In this document: positions 24,130-33,329 of the stretch, one piece after another | How the letters are laid out: every line of letters begins with the position of its first letter | Position numbering within the stretch: position 1 is the stretch's first letter | Assembly: GCA_026988315.1 (NCBI GenBank) | Contig: JALSLJ010000097.1 | Location: 1-35,557, forward strand | DNA: 35,557 nt | Direction: 5' to 3' | Source: Sulfurimonas sp. | Lineage (GTDB): Bacteria; Campylobacterota; Campylobacteria; Campylobacterales; Sulfurimonadaceae | Program-made: the position numbers and the translations under genes | The notes under the pieces: generated by a model | What the model saw: only the letters and a program-made list of their open reading frames with translations | The model's database searches: none | What the model was told of the DNA's origin: nothing

Positions 24130-24990
24130 TTAGCTCTTATCTCGTTTAACTAAACTTTCACAAAGTGCATCTGTATATATTGCAAAACCTACCGATGTCA
24201 ATGCTTCACTTTTATATCTTCCACCACGGGCATATACTTCATTTTTATCAATAACTCTAAAAAACAACTCATCATAGTAAAGCATCTTTGCATAGTACAT
24301 AGGAGCTAATACACTATTTGCATATGACATCTCTGAGCATAATTCTTTCATCTTTGTAAGCTCAAACCTAATCTCTTGCGGCACTATCTCTAAAAGTTCA
24401 TCTATCTGCTCTATATGTTGAAGATATACAAGTTTCGTCAACCAATCAATATTCAAATTTAAAAATTTTTCTATATTCATATGACGAAAATCATCAAGTG
24501 ACAGCTCATCAAACAAAGTAGTTAAAATTTTAGGTATCTTCATATTTGATATTTGAACTAGAGGCTCTAACTCTAATTCATCAAAAATTTCACTTGCAAT
24601 ATTTACGACATGTGAGAGTTTTGTATCTCCCATAAATTCAGCACCAACCTGATACTGCTCTTCCGTTGGATAACGAAAAACAGGCTGGATATAAAACCAT
24701 TTTTTCTGTTCTGTATTTTTCCCTAAGCGTTTTTCAATTATTCTTACCACATCTATAGTAGAATCTGCACGAAGAGACAGCTCATGATTTTTTATATCAT
24801 TTACCCTAATAAGCTCTTTTTCATCTGCAATACTTAGATGTTGGTGATAAGAAAATAACGGAGTTACTATCTCTTCAAAGTCATATTTATCTAAAATATC
24901 CGATGCAACTTTTTCTATTTTTCTCTTTATTTTAGCGCTAATGCCAAAGTACAATTTAGAACCATTAGGAATTTCATGCTCAAGTATCAT
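24130..24990 (-). CDS. hisZ: ATP phosphoribosyltransferase regulatory subunit HisZ
   Basis: 286 residues resembling the catalytic core of histidyl-tRNA synthetase but lacking the C-terminal anticodon-binding domain, as in HisZ. Marks are VTPLFSYHQHL, SLRADSTIDVVRI, WFYIQPVFRYP, EEQYQVGAEFMGD and YARGGRYK. HisZ makes the short-form HisG responsive to histidine. hisG is not in the window. The ATG directly follows the aminotransferase stop (TAAATG), so the two are coupled. Confidence 0.88.
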   Translation of the reverse strand: MILEHEIPNGSKLYFGISAKIKRKIEKVASDILDKYDFEEIVTPLFSYHQHLSIADEKELIRVNDIKNHELSLRADSTIDVVRIIEKRLGKNTEQKKWFYIQPVFRYPTEEQYQVGAEFMGDTKLSHVVNIASEIFDELELEPLVQISNMKIPKILTTLFDELSLDDFRHMNIEKFLNLNIDWLTKLVYLQHIEQIDELLEIVPQEIRFELTKMKELCSEMSYANSVLAPMYYAKMLYYDELFFRVIDKNEVYARGGRYKSEALTSVGFAIYTDALCESLVKRDKS

Positions 24991-26103
24991 TTATGCACCA
25001 ACTTTAAAAAAAATTTCATTAAATACTTTACTTGCTGTGCCGTCATATTTTCTTCGATCTAGCTTACTCAAAACTAATTCAACGCTATTGACTACCCACA
25101 CCATCTCATATACTGGGATAAGTCCCATCTGATTGATACGGAAAATTTTACCTTTTAAATGGTCTTGTCCACCAGCTACATTTACAGAAAAATCTTCTTT
25201 TAGCATATTTCTAATTTTCGAAGCATCTTTGTCATCAATAGTTGTCATTGACGGAGCTGGTGTTTCTGGATAAACATGAAGACCAATTGCTTCAAGCGAA
25301 GCTTTAACAGCTTTTGCACGGAGTGCTGTTTCATCATATAACTTCTCTAAACCTCCGCTACTCTCAATAGAGTCGAAAATTTCCAATAAACCAATAATTA
25401 AAGTGGTTGCTGCTGTATAGGCAGTTGTATTTTTTCTTTGTGATTTAATCTCAGATGCTAGGTTTAGATAATAACCCTTACCTGCACCAATTTTTTCAAT
25501 TGCATTGTTATTTAAACCAAGTATTGATAGTCCAGGGGGGAGCATTAGTGCTTTTTGACTCCCAGCAATTAAACAGTCTATATTTGTAACATCAATCTTC
25601 TCAACACCAACGGCAGTAATGCCATCAGCTATTATCATAATATTAGGATTAATCTCTTTTACCGCTTTTGCCAGCTCTTCTACTGGATGACGAAGCCCAC
25701 CTGCTGATTCACTTACTTGAACTGCGATAGCGTCTATATCGCTATTGACTTTGATAGCTTCAATAATTGACTCAACACTTACTGGAGTATCCCACTCATT
25801 TTTAATCTCTACACTTCCAAGTCCATTAGAGGAAGCGATTTTTCCAAATCTTTCACCAAATTTTCCTGAATTGACATTTAAAAGAGTGTTATGGCAAAGG
25901 TTAATAACCGCTGCTTCCATAGCACCTGTTCCACTAGAACTCAACATAACTACCTCATCAGTCTGAAGAAGGTTAAAAAGATGTTTTCTTGTTTTTTCAA
26001 AGATAGCTTCAAATTCTGGAGTACGATGATGCATTGTTTCATCAGCCATCGCATTACGAACATTCTGGGGTACTGGAGTTGGGCCAGGTGTAAAAAGTAA
26101 CAT
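24991..26103 (-). CDS. Class V PLP aminotransferase (alanine/serine-glyoxylate type)
   Basis: A 370-residue PLP-dependent enzyme of the alanine-glyoxylate/serine-pyruvate aminotransferase group. MLLFTPGPTPVP opens the protein, SSSGTGAMEAAV binds the cofactor phosphate, ADGITAVG has Asp160, and Lys184 in AGSQKALMLPPG forms the Schiff base. KIFRINQMG contains the carboxylate-binding Arg. The natural substrate cannot be read from sequence; a role in serine or glyoxylate metabolism is likely. AGGAAC precedes the ATG. It heads the long minus-strand run through hisZ and purA. Confidence 0.92.
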   Translation of the reverse strand: MLLFTPGPTPVPQNVRNAMADETMHHRTPEFEAIFEKTRKHLFNLLQTDEVVMLSSSGTGAMEAAVINLCHNTLLNVNSGKFGERFGKIASSNGLGSVEIKNEWDTPVSVESIIEAIKVNSDIDAIAVQVSESAGGLRHPVEELAKAVKEINPNIMIIADGITAVGVEKIDVTNIDCLIAGSQKALMLPPGLSILGLNNNAIEKIGAGKGYYLNLASEIKSQRKNTTAYTAATTLIIGLLEIFDSIESSGGLEKLYDETALRAKAVKASLEAIGLHVYPETPAPSMTTIDDKDASKIRNMLKEDFSVNVAGGQDHLKGKIFRINQMGLIPVYEMVWVVNSVELVLSKLDRRKYDGTASKVFNEIFFKVGA

Positions 26104-26144
26104 AAATTAGGTTCCTAGGAGATTAGTATATTTTAAAACCTCGT

Positions 26145-26150
26145 ATTATA
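26145..26150 (-). promoter_or_regulatory. Predicted -10 box of the aminotransferase-hisZ-purA unit
   Basis: TATAAT on the minus strand, 41 bases before the aminotransferase ATG, in an AT-rich gap. This is the best promoter candidate for the run that ends at carA, though internal promoters at 24065-24129 and 21805-21877 are possible. Confidence 0.5.
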
Positions 26151-26185
26151 TCTAAAAATATTTAAATAGACTCTTGTTGAGTATA

Positions 26186-26578
26186 TTATCTAGCCATTCT
26201 TGCTGTAATAGTGTTGAGCGTTTTAAATATAGCTTCTTCTTGAAATGGCTTTACCATATAGCCGTTTGCACCCTTTTTTATCATCTTTAAAACGCTTGCT
26301 TTTGAGCCTTCTGTTGTTGCCATAATAATGCGGGTTTTATTCCACTCTTTATTTGCACGAACAGCATCTACAACCTCTTCACCAGTCATATTTGGCATAT
26401 TCCAGTCAAGAAGCATAATGTCAATTTTTTCTTTTTTCATAACTTCCATTGCTTCAAGCCCATCTTCTGCTTCAAAAAGGTTCAATTCATTCCATTCTGG
26501 CTTTTTAAAATATCTTGTCATTGTATTTGTAAGAACTCTTCTTACTATCTTGCTGTCATCTACTATAAGTAAGTTCAT
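26186..26578 (-). CDS. CheY-like single-domain response regulator
   Basis: 130 residues, only a receiver domain. The acidic pocket is Asp7-Asp8, the phosphorylation site is Asp58 in LLDWNMPNMTG, Thr88 lies in MATTEGS and Lys110 in YMVKPF. There is no output domain, so it acts by protein contact, as CheY does on the flagellar switch or in other two-component relays. I place the start at 26578 (MNLLIVDDSK, with AGAGAAAA upstream); an ATG at 26614 would add 12 residues not seen in receivers. No kinase is adjacent. Divergent from uppP. Confidence 0.92.
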   Translation of the reverse strand: MNLLIVDDSKIVRRVLTNTMTRYFKKPEWNELNLFEAEDGLEAMEVMKKEKIDIMLLDWNMPNMTGEEVVDAVRANKEWNKTRIIMATTEGSKASVLKMIKKGANGYMVKPFQEEAIFKTLNTITARMAR

Positions 26579-26688
26579 CTTTTTCTCTTTTATGGTAAAA
26601 TTTGTTTTTGGCATTTTACCATATAAAGAATAAAAATTTTCTTTATTAATATATTAAAAAACATTATACAACTAAATCAAGGAGTATT

Positions 26689-27462
26689 ATGACTATATTT
26701 GACTCAATCATTTTAGGAGTTATCGAAGGCTTTACAGAATTTCTACCTATTTCATCTACTGGACACCTTATAGTAGCAAGTCAATTTTTAGGAATTGAAC
26801 AAAATAGTGTGACAAATGCTTATCAGGTGATCATTCAGTTTGCCGCGATACTTGCCGTTATATTTAACTATAAAGATAAATTTACTATTGAAAAAATAGA
26901 TTTATGGACGAAGGTTTTTCTAGCATTTTTACCAATTGGAACCATAGGATATATTTTCTCAGACCAAATAAAAGCACTCTTTAGCACAGAGATTGTTGCT
27001 ATCATGTTTATTATCGGTGGTGTTATTTTTTTAATTGTCGAGAAATTTTTTATAAAAGAGGAGACACATACAACGCATAGCGTTGAAGATGTCACACTAA
27101 AGCAATCAATGATTATAGGTCTTGCTCAGGTTTTTGCACTCATTCCTGGAACCAGTAGAGCAGGCTCAACAATCATTGGAGCATTGCTTGTTGGACTCAA
27201 TAGAAAAGTAAGTGCGGAGTTTAGTTTTTTACTCGCTATGCCTGTTATGTGTGCTGTAACCGCCTATGATTTACTCAAACACTACCATGAATTTAGTGAT
27301 GCAAACCTCATAACTTTACTAGTAGGTTTTGTTGTTTCATTTATTGTTGCATACCTTACGATAAAACTATTTATGGCATTTTTAGAAAGATTTACATTTG
27401 TTGCCTTTGGAGTTTACAGAATTATTTTTGGGGTAGTTTTACTTATAATTATAAATACTTAA
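26689..27462 (+). CDS. uppP: Undecaprenyl-diphosphatase UppP
   Basis: A 257-residue polytopic membrane enzyme (BacA family) that dephosphorylates undecaprenyl diphosphate and recycles the lipid carrier for peptidoglycan and surface polysaccharides; extra copies confer bacitracin resistance in other species. The active-site motifs are [17 protein letters not shown] (about 13-29) and [10 protein letters not shown] (about 153-162). CAAGGAG precedes the ATG. The length is normal for the family. Confidence 0.97.
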   Translation: MTIFDSIILGVIEGFTEFLPISSTGHLIVASQFLGIEQNSVTNAYQVIIQFAAILAVIFNYKDKFTIEKIDLWTKVFLAFLPIGTIGYIFSDQIKALFSTEIVAIMFIIGGVIFLIVEKFFIKEETHTTHSVEDVTLKQSMIIGLAQVFALIPGTSRAGSTIIGALLVGLNRKVSAEFSFLLAMPVMCAVTAYDLLKHYHEFSDANLITLLVGFVVSFIVAYLTIKLFMAFLERFTFVAFGVYRIIFGVVLLIIINT

Positions 27463-27512
27463 GATGGAATATTAATTGCTCATTAACCCCTAGAATGGTT
27501 TAAGGAGTCACT

Positions 27513-27605
27513 ATGCGAACTATTTACAAATACAATATGAGATTTCATATAGTTTTGGCAAAGATGGAGCTCTCTTTTTATAAAATGAGTCGTAAGTTTT
27601 TATAA
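27513..27605 (+). CDS. 30-residue basic peptide ORF
   Basis: A short ORF in the 247-base gap between uppP and rdgB, with TAAGGAG seven bases before the ATG. The peptide begins MRTIYKYNMRFHIVLAK and ends SFYKMSRKFL: basic, with a hydrophobic face and several aromatic residues. The 3' part lies in a hairpin, CTCTTTTTATAAAA (27572-27585) with TTTTATAAAAGAG (27598-27610), 13 bp with one bulged T, which covers the stop. Length and charge recall AapA-type type I toxins of Campylobacterota, but I cannot show homology, and no clear antisense promoter is evident. Could also be an untranslated small RNA. Confidence 0.5.
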   Translation: MRTIYKYNMRFHIVLAKMELSFYKMSRKFL

Positions 27606-27709
27606 AAGAGATATAAAATAAGGTTGTCAATTCTCTTGTGATGATTTAGGATGTATCATCGATATTTAGCCTTAAAAAAATTCCAAGGACGGATATACAA
27701 AGAGAAAAT

Positions 27710-28297
27710 TTAAAAGGTTTGTAAAATAACCTTCGCTAAACTGAGTGCTTTTGCTCTATGAGACAACTTGCGCTTTACACTCTCTTCTAATTCACCCAAA
27801 GTTTTATCATGCCCAAGAGGAATAAACATGGGGTCATATCCAAAACCACCATCGCCAACAGTTTTTGTAAGTGCTGTTCCATACATCCAGCCATGAACAC
27901 AATACTCACCTTTTTTTGTTACTATTGCTATTGCAGCTGTATAGTGAGCTAGTGATGCCGTTACATTTTTAGCTTGTATGCTATCTATGAGTTTGTGCAA
28001 ATTATCTTTATCATTGGCATTCTCACCAGCATATCTCGCACTATAAATTCCAGGTTCTCCATTCAAAACATCAACACTTATACCACTATCATCTGCTAAA
28101 ACAATAAGATTTTCATCATCTAAAGCTTTATAAACTGCTCTTGCTTTTATAAGTGCATTTTCTTTAAAAGTATCTCCATTTTCAATAATTTCAAACTCTT
28201 CCATAAGTTCACTATAGGCTATAACTTCATAATCACTATAGAGCGCTTTTATCTCTCTAACTTTCCCTTTATTGGCTGTTGCTAACACTAGTTTCAA
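27710..28297 (-). CDS. rdgB: XTP/dITP diphosphatase (RdgB/HAM1)
   Basis: 195 residues. It hydrolyses non-canonical purine triphosphates (XTP, dITP) to monophosphates and so keeps them out of DNA. Marks are LATANKGKVREI at the N-terminus, DTFKENALIKAR, LADDSGISVDVLNGEPGIYS followed by ARYAG, and the substrate block GDGGFGYDPMFIP; SHRAKAL near the end is also typical. The start is a TTG at 28297 with AAGGAA upstream. It stands alone, divergent from the transporter. Confidence 0.97.
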   Translation of the reverse strand: MKLVLATANKGKVREIKALYSDYEVIAYSELMEEFEIIENGDTFKENALIKARAVYKALDDENLIVLADDSGISVDVLNGEPGIYSARYAGENANDKDNLHKLIDSIQAKNVTASLAHYTAAIAIVTKKGEYCVHGWMYGTALTKTVGDGGFGYDPMFIPLGHDKTLGELEESVKRKLSHRAKALSLAKVILQTF

Positions 28298-28371
28298 AAT
28301 TATATTTCCTTATTTTAATCTTTAAAGTTTACATTTAATTGTTCACAAAGTTAGTGTAAACAAATTTTTAC

Positions 28372-28377
28372 TATAAT
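28372..28377 (+). promoter_or_regulatory. Predicted -10 box of the MFS gene
   Basis: TATAAT 34 bases before the transporter ATG at 28411, with AAGG (28401-28404) as the likely ribosome-binding site. No convincing -35 is seen. Confidence 0.5.
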
Positions 28378-28410
28378 TGCGACATTATATAATAAAATTC
28401 AAGGTATTTC

Positions 28411-29733
28411 ATGTTTAAAAAAGTCTTTCCCCTCTCCGCTATTCTCTCACTTAGATTTTTAGGTCTATTTTTAGTTTTACCCGTTATTGCAATTTATGCA
28501 TTAGAACTCAAAGGTGCTACGCCACTTTTAGTTGGTGTTGTTGTTGGTGGTTACGCACTTACTCAGGCAATCTTTCAAGTACCATTTGGAACAATGAGTG
28601 ATAAGATTGGCAGAAAACCCACTCTTCTTTTTGGTCTAATTGTATTTTTAATTGGTTCTTTAATATGTGCGTTTTCAACAGATATATACACACTTATGGT
28701 AGGTAGATTTCTTCAAGGTGCTGGTGCTATTGGTGCCGTAATTACTGCTATGATTTCTGATTTAGTTCCAGAAGAGGTTCGCGGTAAAGCGATGGCTATC
28801 ATGGGTGGCTCAATCGCGATAAGTTTTGCTCTTGCAATGGGTTTAGGACCTGTTATAGGCGCTAACTATGGTATAGATACTCTTTTTATAATTACGGCTG
28901 TTTTATCAATACTTGCTATGCTTATCCTTTTTACTAAGGTTCCAACTCCTCCAAGGATTAAACACACTTATCATGATACAGCAAAAACTTCTGACATATT
29001 AAAAGACAGTAATCTTTTAAATATGATTATCATCAACGCTATGCAAAAAGGTCTTATGACGGTTGCTTTTGTGCTAATTCCCATTATTCTCACAAGTGAC
29101 ACTTATGGTTTTGGATGGGAAACATCTGAATTATATAAAGCATACCTTCCAGCTATGATTTTAGGTCTTATTGCTATGGGACCTGCCGCTGTCTTTGGAG
29201 AAAAGAAAAATAAACCTAAAGAGATATTTTTAGCATCTATCGTTCTTTTTATTGGTTCATTTTTAATTATGGGTCTTACATCATCCGATACTATCTTTAT
29301 AGTAGGTGTGGCAATGTTCTTTATCGCTTTTAATATGATGGAACCATTGGTTCAGTCCATGATAACAAAATTTGCAAAAGTGCATCAAAAAGGTGCTGCC
29401 TTAGGAATATCTAACTCAGTTGCATATTTTGCTACATTTATCGGTGGTACATCTGCAGGTCTATTTTTAGACCTAAGCAATAGAGAAACTATAGGTATTA
29501 CTATCGCCGCTATAGCAACTATATGGCTATTATGGACACTAAAACTTCAAAATCCTACTAAACATTCTCATCTTTATTTAGCAAAAGATAGCATTGATAC
29601 AGAGAAACTCAATGCTCTTGAGCATGAACACATTGCAGAATGGTATATAAATGAAACTGAAAATCTAGTTGTTGTTAAATACAAAACAGATTCCATAGAA
29701 GAAGATGCAATCAAGGCTAAGATTTCTAAATAA
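28411..29733 (+). CDS. YajR-like MFS transporter
   Basis: 440 residues: 12 predicted membrane segments of the major facilitator superfamily, followed by a soluble C-terminal domain of about 50 residues. Motif A is GTMSDKIGRKPTLLFG between segments 2 and 3, and GRFLQGAGAIGAV marks segment 4. The C-terminal part (LEHEHIAEWYINETENLVVV and KYKTDSIEEDAIKAK) resembles the ferredoxin-like YAM domain of E. coli YajR. The group exports drugs or metabolites by proton antiport; the substrate is unknown. It converges on the cytochrome gene, with a palindromic element between them. Confidence 0.88.
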   Translation: MFKKVFPLSAILSLRFLGLFLVLPVIAIYALELKGATPLLVGVVVGGYALTQAIFQVPFGTMSDKIGRKPTLLFGLIVFLIGSLICAFSTDIYTLMVGRFLQGAGAIGAVITAMISDLVPEEVRGKAMAIMGGSIAISFALAMGLGPVIGANYGIDTLFIITAVLSILAMLILFTKVPTPPRIKHTYHDTAKTSDILKDSNLLNMIIINAMQKGLMTVAFVLIPIILTSDTYGFGWETSELYKAYLPAMILGLIAMGPAAVFGEKKNKPKEIFLASIVLFIGSFLIMGLTSSDTIFIVGVAMFFIAFNMMEPLVQSMITKFAKVHQKGAALGISNSVAYFATFIGGTSAGLFLDLSNRETIGITIAAIATIWLLWTLKLQNPTKHSHLYLAKDSIDTEKLNALEHEHIAEWYINETENLVVVKYKTDSIEEDAIKAKISK

Positions 29734-29742
29734 CTGAAAATT

Positions 29743-29763
29743 ATTCTGGGATTGACCCAGAAT
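29743..29763. terminator. Palindromic element between convergent genes
   Basis: ATTCTGGG (29743-29750) and CCCAGAAT (29756-29763) enclose ATTGA, followed by TCTAA. It has the frame of the repeats at the start of the window but a third set of arms, again perfectly paired. Lying 9 bases after the transporter stop and 26 before the cytochrome stop, it could act as a shared terminator; T-runs are weak on both strands. Confidence 0.6.
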
Positions 29764-29789
29764 CTAACAACTAATTCTCTAGTAGAGTT

Positions 29790-30452
29790 TTATCTAATAT
29801 GACAAGATTTACACAAGCCACTATTGTCATTTGGAACTCTCAAAAATATTCCATTTTGTGAGTTATGAACATCATGGCATGAAGCACACTCAACCATCCC
29901 ATTATATAACTTAATTCCACCTGTTGGAGAAGCTAAAAAATCTTCAAGTAAATCAGATCTATATAAAACTGAAACTGGATGATCATCTGTAAGGTTTGGT
30001 CCAATTCTCCACTCCTGTCCAGGATAAATATCTCCACTAAAATGGCAGGCATTACAATTTGGAGTTAGAGCACCTGTTTGATGCCCCGCACCTGGATTGT
30101 TAACCATATTGTGAGTATCAAAAGATGCAACAGCACTCTCGTCACCCTCTCCACTAACTCCATCATGACAACTCAAACAAACCATAGAAGCATTATTTGG
30201 CATTCCTGCTGTACCCTCATAGAGAGTAAAAATTGTCGTATCTGTAATCTTTCTATTCCATAGTGGGCCATCTAAACCAACATTTCCTGCATGAGGAGTG
30301 TGACAAAACACACACACTTCAGTAGTAGCACCAGAATAAGTTCCATAAAAGTTAGTAACGCTTAAATCATGCTTGGACCCTACAATACTCAATCCCCACG
30401 CGATTTGAGATGTTAACGACAACAATATTATAATTTTTTTACTATTTTTCAT
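29790..30452 (-). CDS. Periplasmic pentaheme cytochrome c
   Basis: 220 residues with a signal peptide (MKNSKKIIILLSLTSQIAWG). Five CxxCH heme sites are visible: CVFCH, CLSCH, CNACH, CASCH and CKSCH, two of them followed by the TPHAG or DVHN context of doubled-CxxCH domains. The protein is therefore a soluble multiheme cytochrome in the periplasm. Several His outside the motifs (KHDLS, DTHNMV, GAGHQTG, DDHPVS) can serve as second heme ligands. The redox partner is unknown and no reductase gene is adjacent. The Shine-Dalgarno is weak. Confidence 0.9.
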   Translation of the reverse strand: MKNSKKIIILLSLTSQIAWGLSIVGSKHDLSVTNFYGTYSGATTEVCVFCHTPHAGNVGLDGPLWNRKITDTTIFTLYEGTAGMPNNASMVCLSCHDGVSGEGDESAVASFDTHNMVNNPGAGHQTGALTPNCNACHFSGDIYPGQEWRIGPNLTDDHPVSVLYRSDLLEDFLASPTGGIKLYNGMVECASCHDVHNSQNGIFLRVPNDNSGLCKSCHIR

Positions 30453-30627
30453 GCTTTACAACCATCCAATAAACTTTAACTATATAAAATAAGGACTACT
30501 TTATATCATGATATATTGCTTGTATATCGGCATATTATAAACTTTATTTATATAATTTAAAATTAATAAAGCAGCTTAGTTGTATAGTATTATAATCAAA
30601 CAAAATAATTGATGATATAGTTTCGAG

Positions 30628-30897
30628 CTATTCTCTGTTAATCAGCCCCTGCCCTGACGATAACCAAAGAGGGATACATAAAGTTATCCAAACACCAAAC
30701 TCTTGTTTTAAAGAAATTTTATTTGATGTGATGATAGTTGAGCGCTTAGAAAGAGCGATAATATTCAGCCAAAGATGTTCCCATCCACCATGAACAAGAT
30801 AAGCACTTAATAGTCTCCATAGTTCACCATCTAGTATAGAGCTGCGTTCATAGCGTAAAATTAATTGTGTGTAAGATGAAAAAAGTTCATTGAACAA
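30628..30897 (-). pseudogene. Truncated rhombosortase (rhomboid-family protease)
   Basis: An 89-codon frame directly downstream of infC. It reads LRYERSSILDGELWRLLSA and YLVHGGWEHLWLNIIAL, the conserved first half of rhombosortases: the ER-x-G-ExWRLxxxHLVH block followed by the HLxLN motif. The region that should carry the catalytic Ser (GLSG) and the second His is absent; the frame stops after LCIPLWLSSGQGLINRE, just where the GLSG would follow. The N-terminal membrane segment is also missing, with an in-frame TAG upstream. It is most likely a dead remnant. No target with a GlyGly-CTERM tail is seen nearby. Confidence 0.6.
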
Positions 30898-30936
30898 CCT
30901 CTCAAGGCTGAGTTAAGTGTGACGCTGTTTCCCTAA

Positions 30937-31455
30937 TTATTTATTAGGGAGAACAAGCATGTTGAAATAACGACCCTCAAAGCGAGGTGGTTTATCCATT
31001 GTTCCTAGATCTTCAACCATTGGCCAAACTCTTAAAAGCACCTCTTTAGCAGCTTCTGGATGAGCCATTTCACGACCTCTTAAAAATACGCGAAACTTAA
31101 CATGAAAACCTTTTTCTAAAAACTCTCTTGCATGTTTCACTTTATATGATATATCATTTTCAGCAATTTTTACAGATAATTTAATCTCTTTTACAACGAT
31201 TTTTACCTGATTTTTTCTTTGCTCTTTAAGTTTTTTCTCTTCTTGGTATTTATACTTACCATAATCCATAATTTTTGCAACTGGTGGTTTTGCACCTGGA
31301 GCGATTAAAACTAAGTCTAAACCCAACTCATTTGCTTTATTCATAGCTTCATCAGTAGAGATAATCCCTAAAGGTTCTGCTCCATCTACATTACAACGCA
31401 CTTCATCAACACGGATATCGTCATTCATTATGACGCGGTCAGCTTTTTTACTCAA
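30937..31455 (-). CDS. infC: Translation initiation factor IF-3
   Basis: 172 residues. IF-3 keeps 30S subunits free and checks the start codon. [12 protein letters not shown] is the N-terminal signature; [19 protein letters not shown] is the linker region; the C-terminal domain has [15 protein letters not shown] and ends near FNMLVLPNK. The start is a TTG at 31455 that overlaps the thrS stop, with GAGG in the end of thrS. A non-ATG start is common in infC and serves autoregulation in E. coli (AUU there). The usual followers rpmI-rplT are absent; a rhombosortase remnant follows instead. Confidence 0.97.
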   Translation of the reverse strand: MSKKADRVIMNDDIRVDEVRCNVDGAEPLGIISTDEAMNKANELGLDLVLIAPGAKPPVAKIMDYGKYKYQEEKKLKEQRKNQVKIVVKEIKLSVKIAENDISYKVKHAREFLEKGFHVKFRVFLRGREMAHPEAAKEVLLRVWPMVEDLGTMDKPPRFEGRYFNMLVLPNK

Positions 31456-33260
31456 AAATTTACCTCATTTATTTTAGTTTGTATAAGCTTTAAGAAATCT
31501 TCTTCGCTTAAATTATATTGCTCTCTAGTTCTTCTATCACGAATTGCGACAGTTTTACCTTCAACCTCTTCATCACCTATGATAATAAGCATAGGTACTT
31601 TTGTTTTTTCTGCTGTTCTGATTCTTTTATTTAGGGAATCATTTTTGGAATAAATCTCACTATCAGCACCAATATCGATAAGTTTATCGGAAATTGACTT
31701 AGCATAATCTTTATGCGTATCAGCAATTGGAACTATTGCAACCTGTGTAGGAGCAATAAACATCGGAAATTCGCCTGCATAATGCTCAGTTAAAATTCCT
31801 ATAAAACGCTCAAAAGAACCTAAAATAGCTCTATGAATCATTACTGGCTGAATTTTTTCATTATCTTCACCATTATATTCAAGCTCAAAACGCTCAGGAA
31901 GATTAAAATCTAACTGTATGGTGCCACATTGCCATTCACGACCAATAGCATCTGTTATCTTAATATCAATCTTAGGACCATAAAAAGCCCCACCACCCTC
32001 ATCTATCTCATATGGTAGTTTATTTTTATCCATTGCATTTTTAAGTGCCTGTGTAGAAACTTCCCACACTTCATCATTTCCAACAGCTTTTTCAGGTTTC
32101 GTTGAAATCATCATCTTATAATCAAACTCAAAAGTTGACATTATCTTATCTACAAAATCAACAACCTCTATAATTTGCTCTTCAATTTGCTCTGTTGTGC
32201 AAAAAATATGTGCATCATCTTGTGTAAATTCACGAACACGAAAAAGTCCATGAAGAGCACCAGTCATCTCATGGCGATGCACTACTCCGTACTCAAAATA
32301 CTTGATTGGCAAATCCCGATAAGAGTGTAACTCATCTTCATAAACTTTAATATGACCAACGCAGTTCATTGGTTTTACACCAAATTCTACATCATCAATA
32401 GTAGTAAAGTACATATTTTCACCATAGTTTTGATAATGACCAGATGTTTTCCATAAGTCGCTTCTAAGCATCTCTGGTCCACGAACTGGCTCATAACCAC
32501 GCTTACGATGTGCTTTAAAAAGTAAATTTTCAAGTCGTGCACGAAGTCTTCCACCAGCTGGAAGCCAAATAGGAAAGCCAGCACCTACTTCTTCACGGAA
32601 AGTAAAGAGTTTCATCTGCGCACCAATCTTACGATGGTCTCGTTTTTCAGCCTCTGCAAGCATAGTCATGTGATTTTTCAGTGATTCTTTATCAGCGAAT
32701 GCGATACCATAAATACGAGTTAGCATCTCATTTTTAGAGTCACCGCCAAGATATGCACCAGCAATCTTAGTAAGCTTGAAGTATCTGATGAGACCAATGG
32801 TCGGTAAGTGTGGTCCACGACACAGGTCTTCAAATTCACCTTGCTTATAGATAGAGACAGTGTCGTCTGTGATTCTCTCCATAACAGCAAGCTTTAAATG
32901 GTCATTTTTAAATTTTTCTTTTGCTTCACTCATTGTGATTGAGTATTTTTCTATCTCGTACTTCTTTTTCGCAAATGAAAGCATCTGCTTTTCTATCCGC
33001 TTGAGATCACCCTCACCTACCTCTGCATCCGTTTTAAAATCATAATAAAACCCCTCTTTTACAGTTGGTCCAACATAAAATTTTGCATCTGGATAAAGTG
33101 ACTTTATAGCCTGCGCCATAAGGTGAGCTGTTGAGTGACGAAGAACCTCTAAAGAGTCCTCTGAGTTGTCAAGATGAATTTGTTCACCCTCAAACCCAAG
33201 CTCTTTTGCAGTTTGTAAATCAATAATTTCATCATTGTGTTTTATTGCAATTGCATTCAA
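31452..33260 (-). CDS. thrS: Threonyl-tRNA synthetase
   Basis: A 602-residue class II synthetase, about 40 residues shorter than the E. coli enzyme because the N-terminal TGS domain is reduced. The editing domain shows [12 protein letters not shown] and CRGPHLP. Catalytic blocks are [21 protein letters not shown] (zinc-binding Cys), [26 protein letters not shown] and YGPKIDI. The anticodon-binding domain starts near [10 protein letters not shown]. The start is a TTG at 33260 with AGGAT upstream. It is coupled to infC through a TTGA overlap. Confidence 0.98.
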   Translation of the reverse strand: MNAIAIKHNDEIIDLQTAKELGFEGEQIHLDNSEDSLEVLRHSTAHLMAQAIKSLYPDAKFYVGPTVKEGFYYDFKTDAEVGEGDLKRIEKQMLSFAKKKYEIEKYSITMSEAKEKFKNDHLKLAVMERITDDTVSIYKQGEFEDLCRGPHLPTIGLIRYFKLTKIAGAYLGGDSKNEMLTRIYGIAFADKESLKNHMTMLAEAEKRDHRKIGAQMKLFTFREEVGAGFPIWLPAGGRLRARLENLLFKAHRKRGYEPVRGPEMLRSDLWKTSGHYQNYGENMYFTTIDDVEFGVKPMNCVGHIKVYEDELHSYRDLPIKYFEYGVVHRHEMTGALHGLFRVREFTQDDAHIFCTTEQIEEQIIEVVDFVDKIMSTFEFDYKMMISTKPEKAVGNDEVWEVSTQALKNAMDKNKLPYEIDEGGGAFYGPKIDIKITDAIGREWQCGTIQLDFNLPERFELEYNGEDNEKIQPVMIHRAILGSFERFIGILTEHYAGEFPMFIAPTQVAIVPIADTHKDYAKSISDKLIDIGADSEIYSKNDSLNKRIRTAEKTKVPMLIIIGDEEVEGKTVAIRDRRTREQYNLSEEDFLKLIQTKINEVNF

Positions 33261-33329
33261 TGTCTATAATCCTATATTTTTATACTTGGCATAATGCCCG
33301 TTTTTTACTTTAAAGCGCATGAAGCCTTA

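Noticed and set aside
26579-26614. Longer N-terminus for the response regulator
   Set aside because: The receiver domain begins at MNLLIVDDSK, and 26578 has a purine-rich site upstream; the extra 12 residues match nothing.
26622-26650. AT-rich inverted repeat ATAAAGAA/TTCTTTAT between the regulator and uppP
   Set aside because: The two genes are divergent, so a terminator makes no sense there, and in such AT-rich DNA an 8-bp match is not convincing as an operator.
30453-30627. Possible gene or RNA in the gap before the cytochrome
   Set aside because: Very AT-rich, with no frame with a ribosome-binding site and no stable stem; probably only the cytochrome promoter region.
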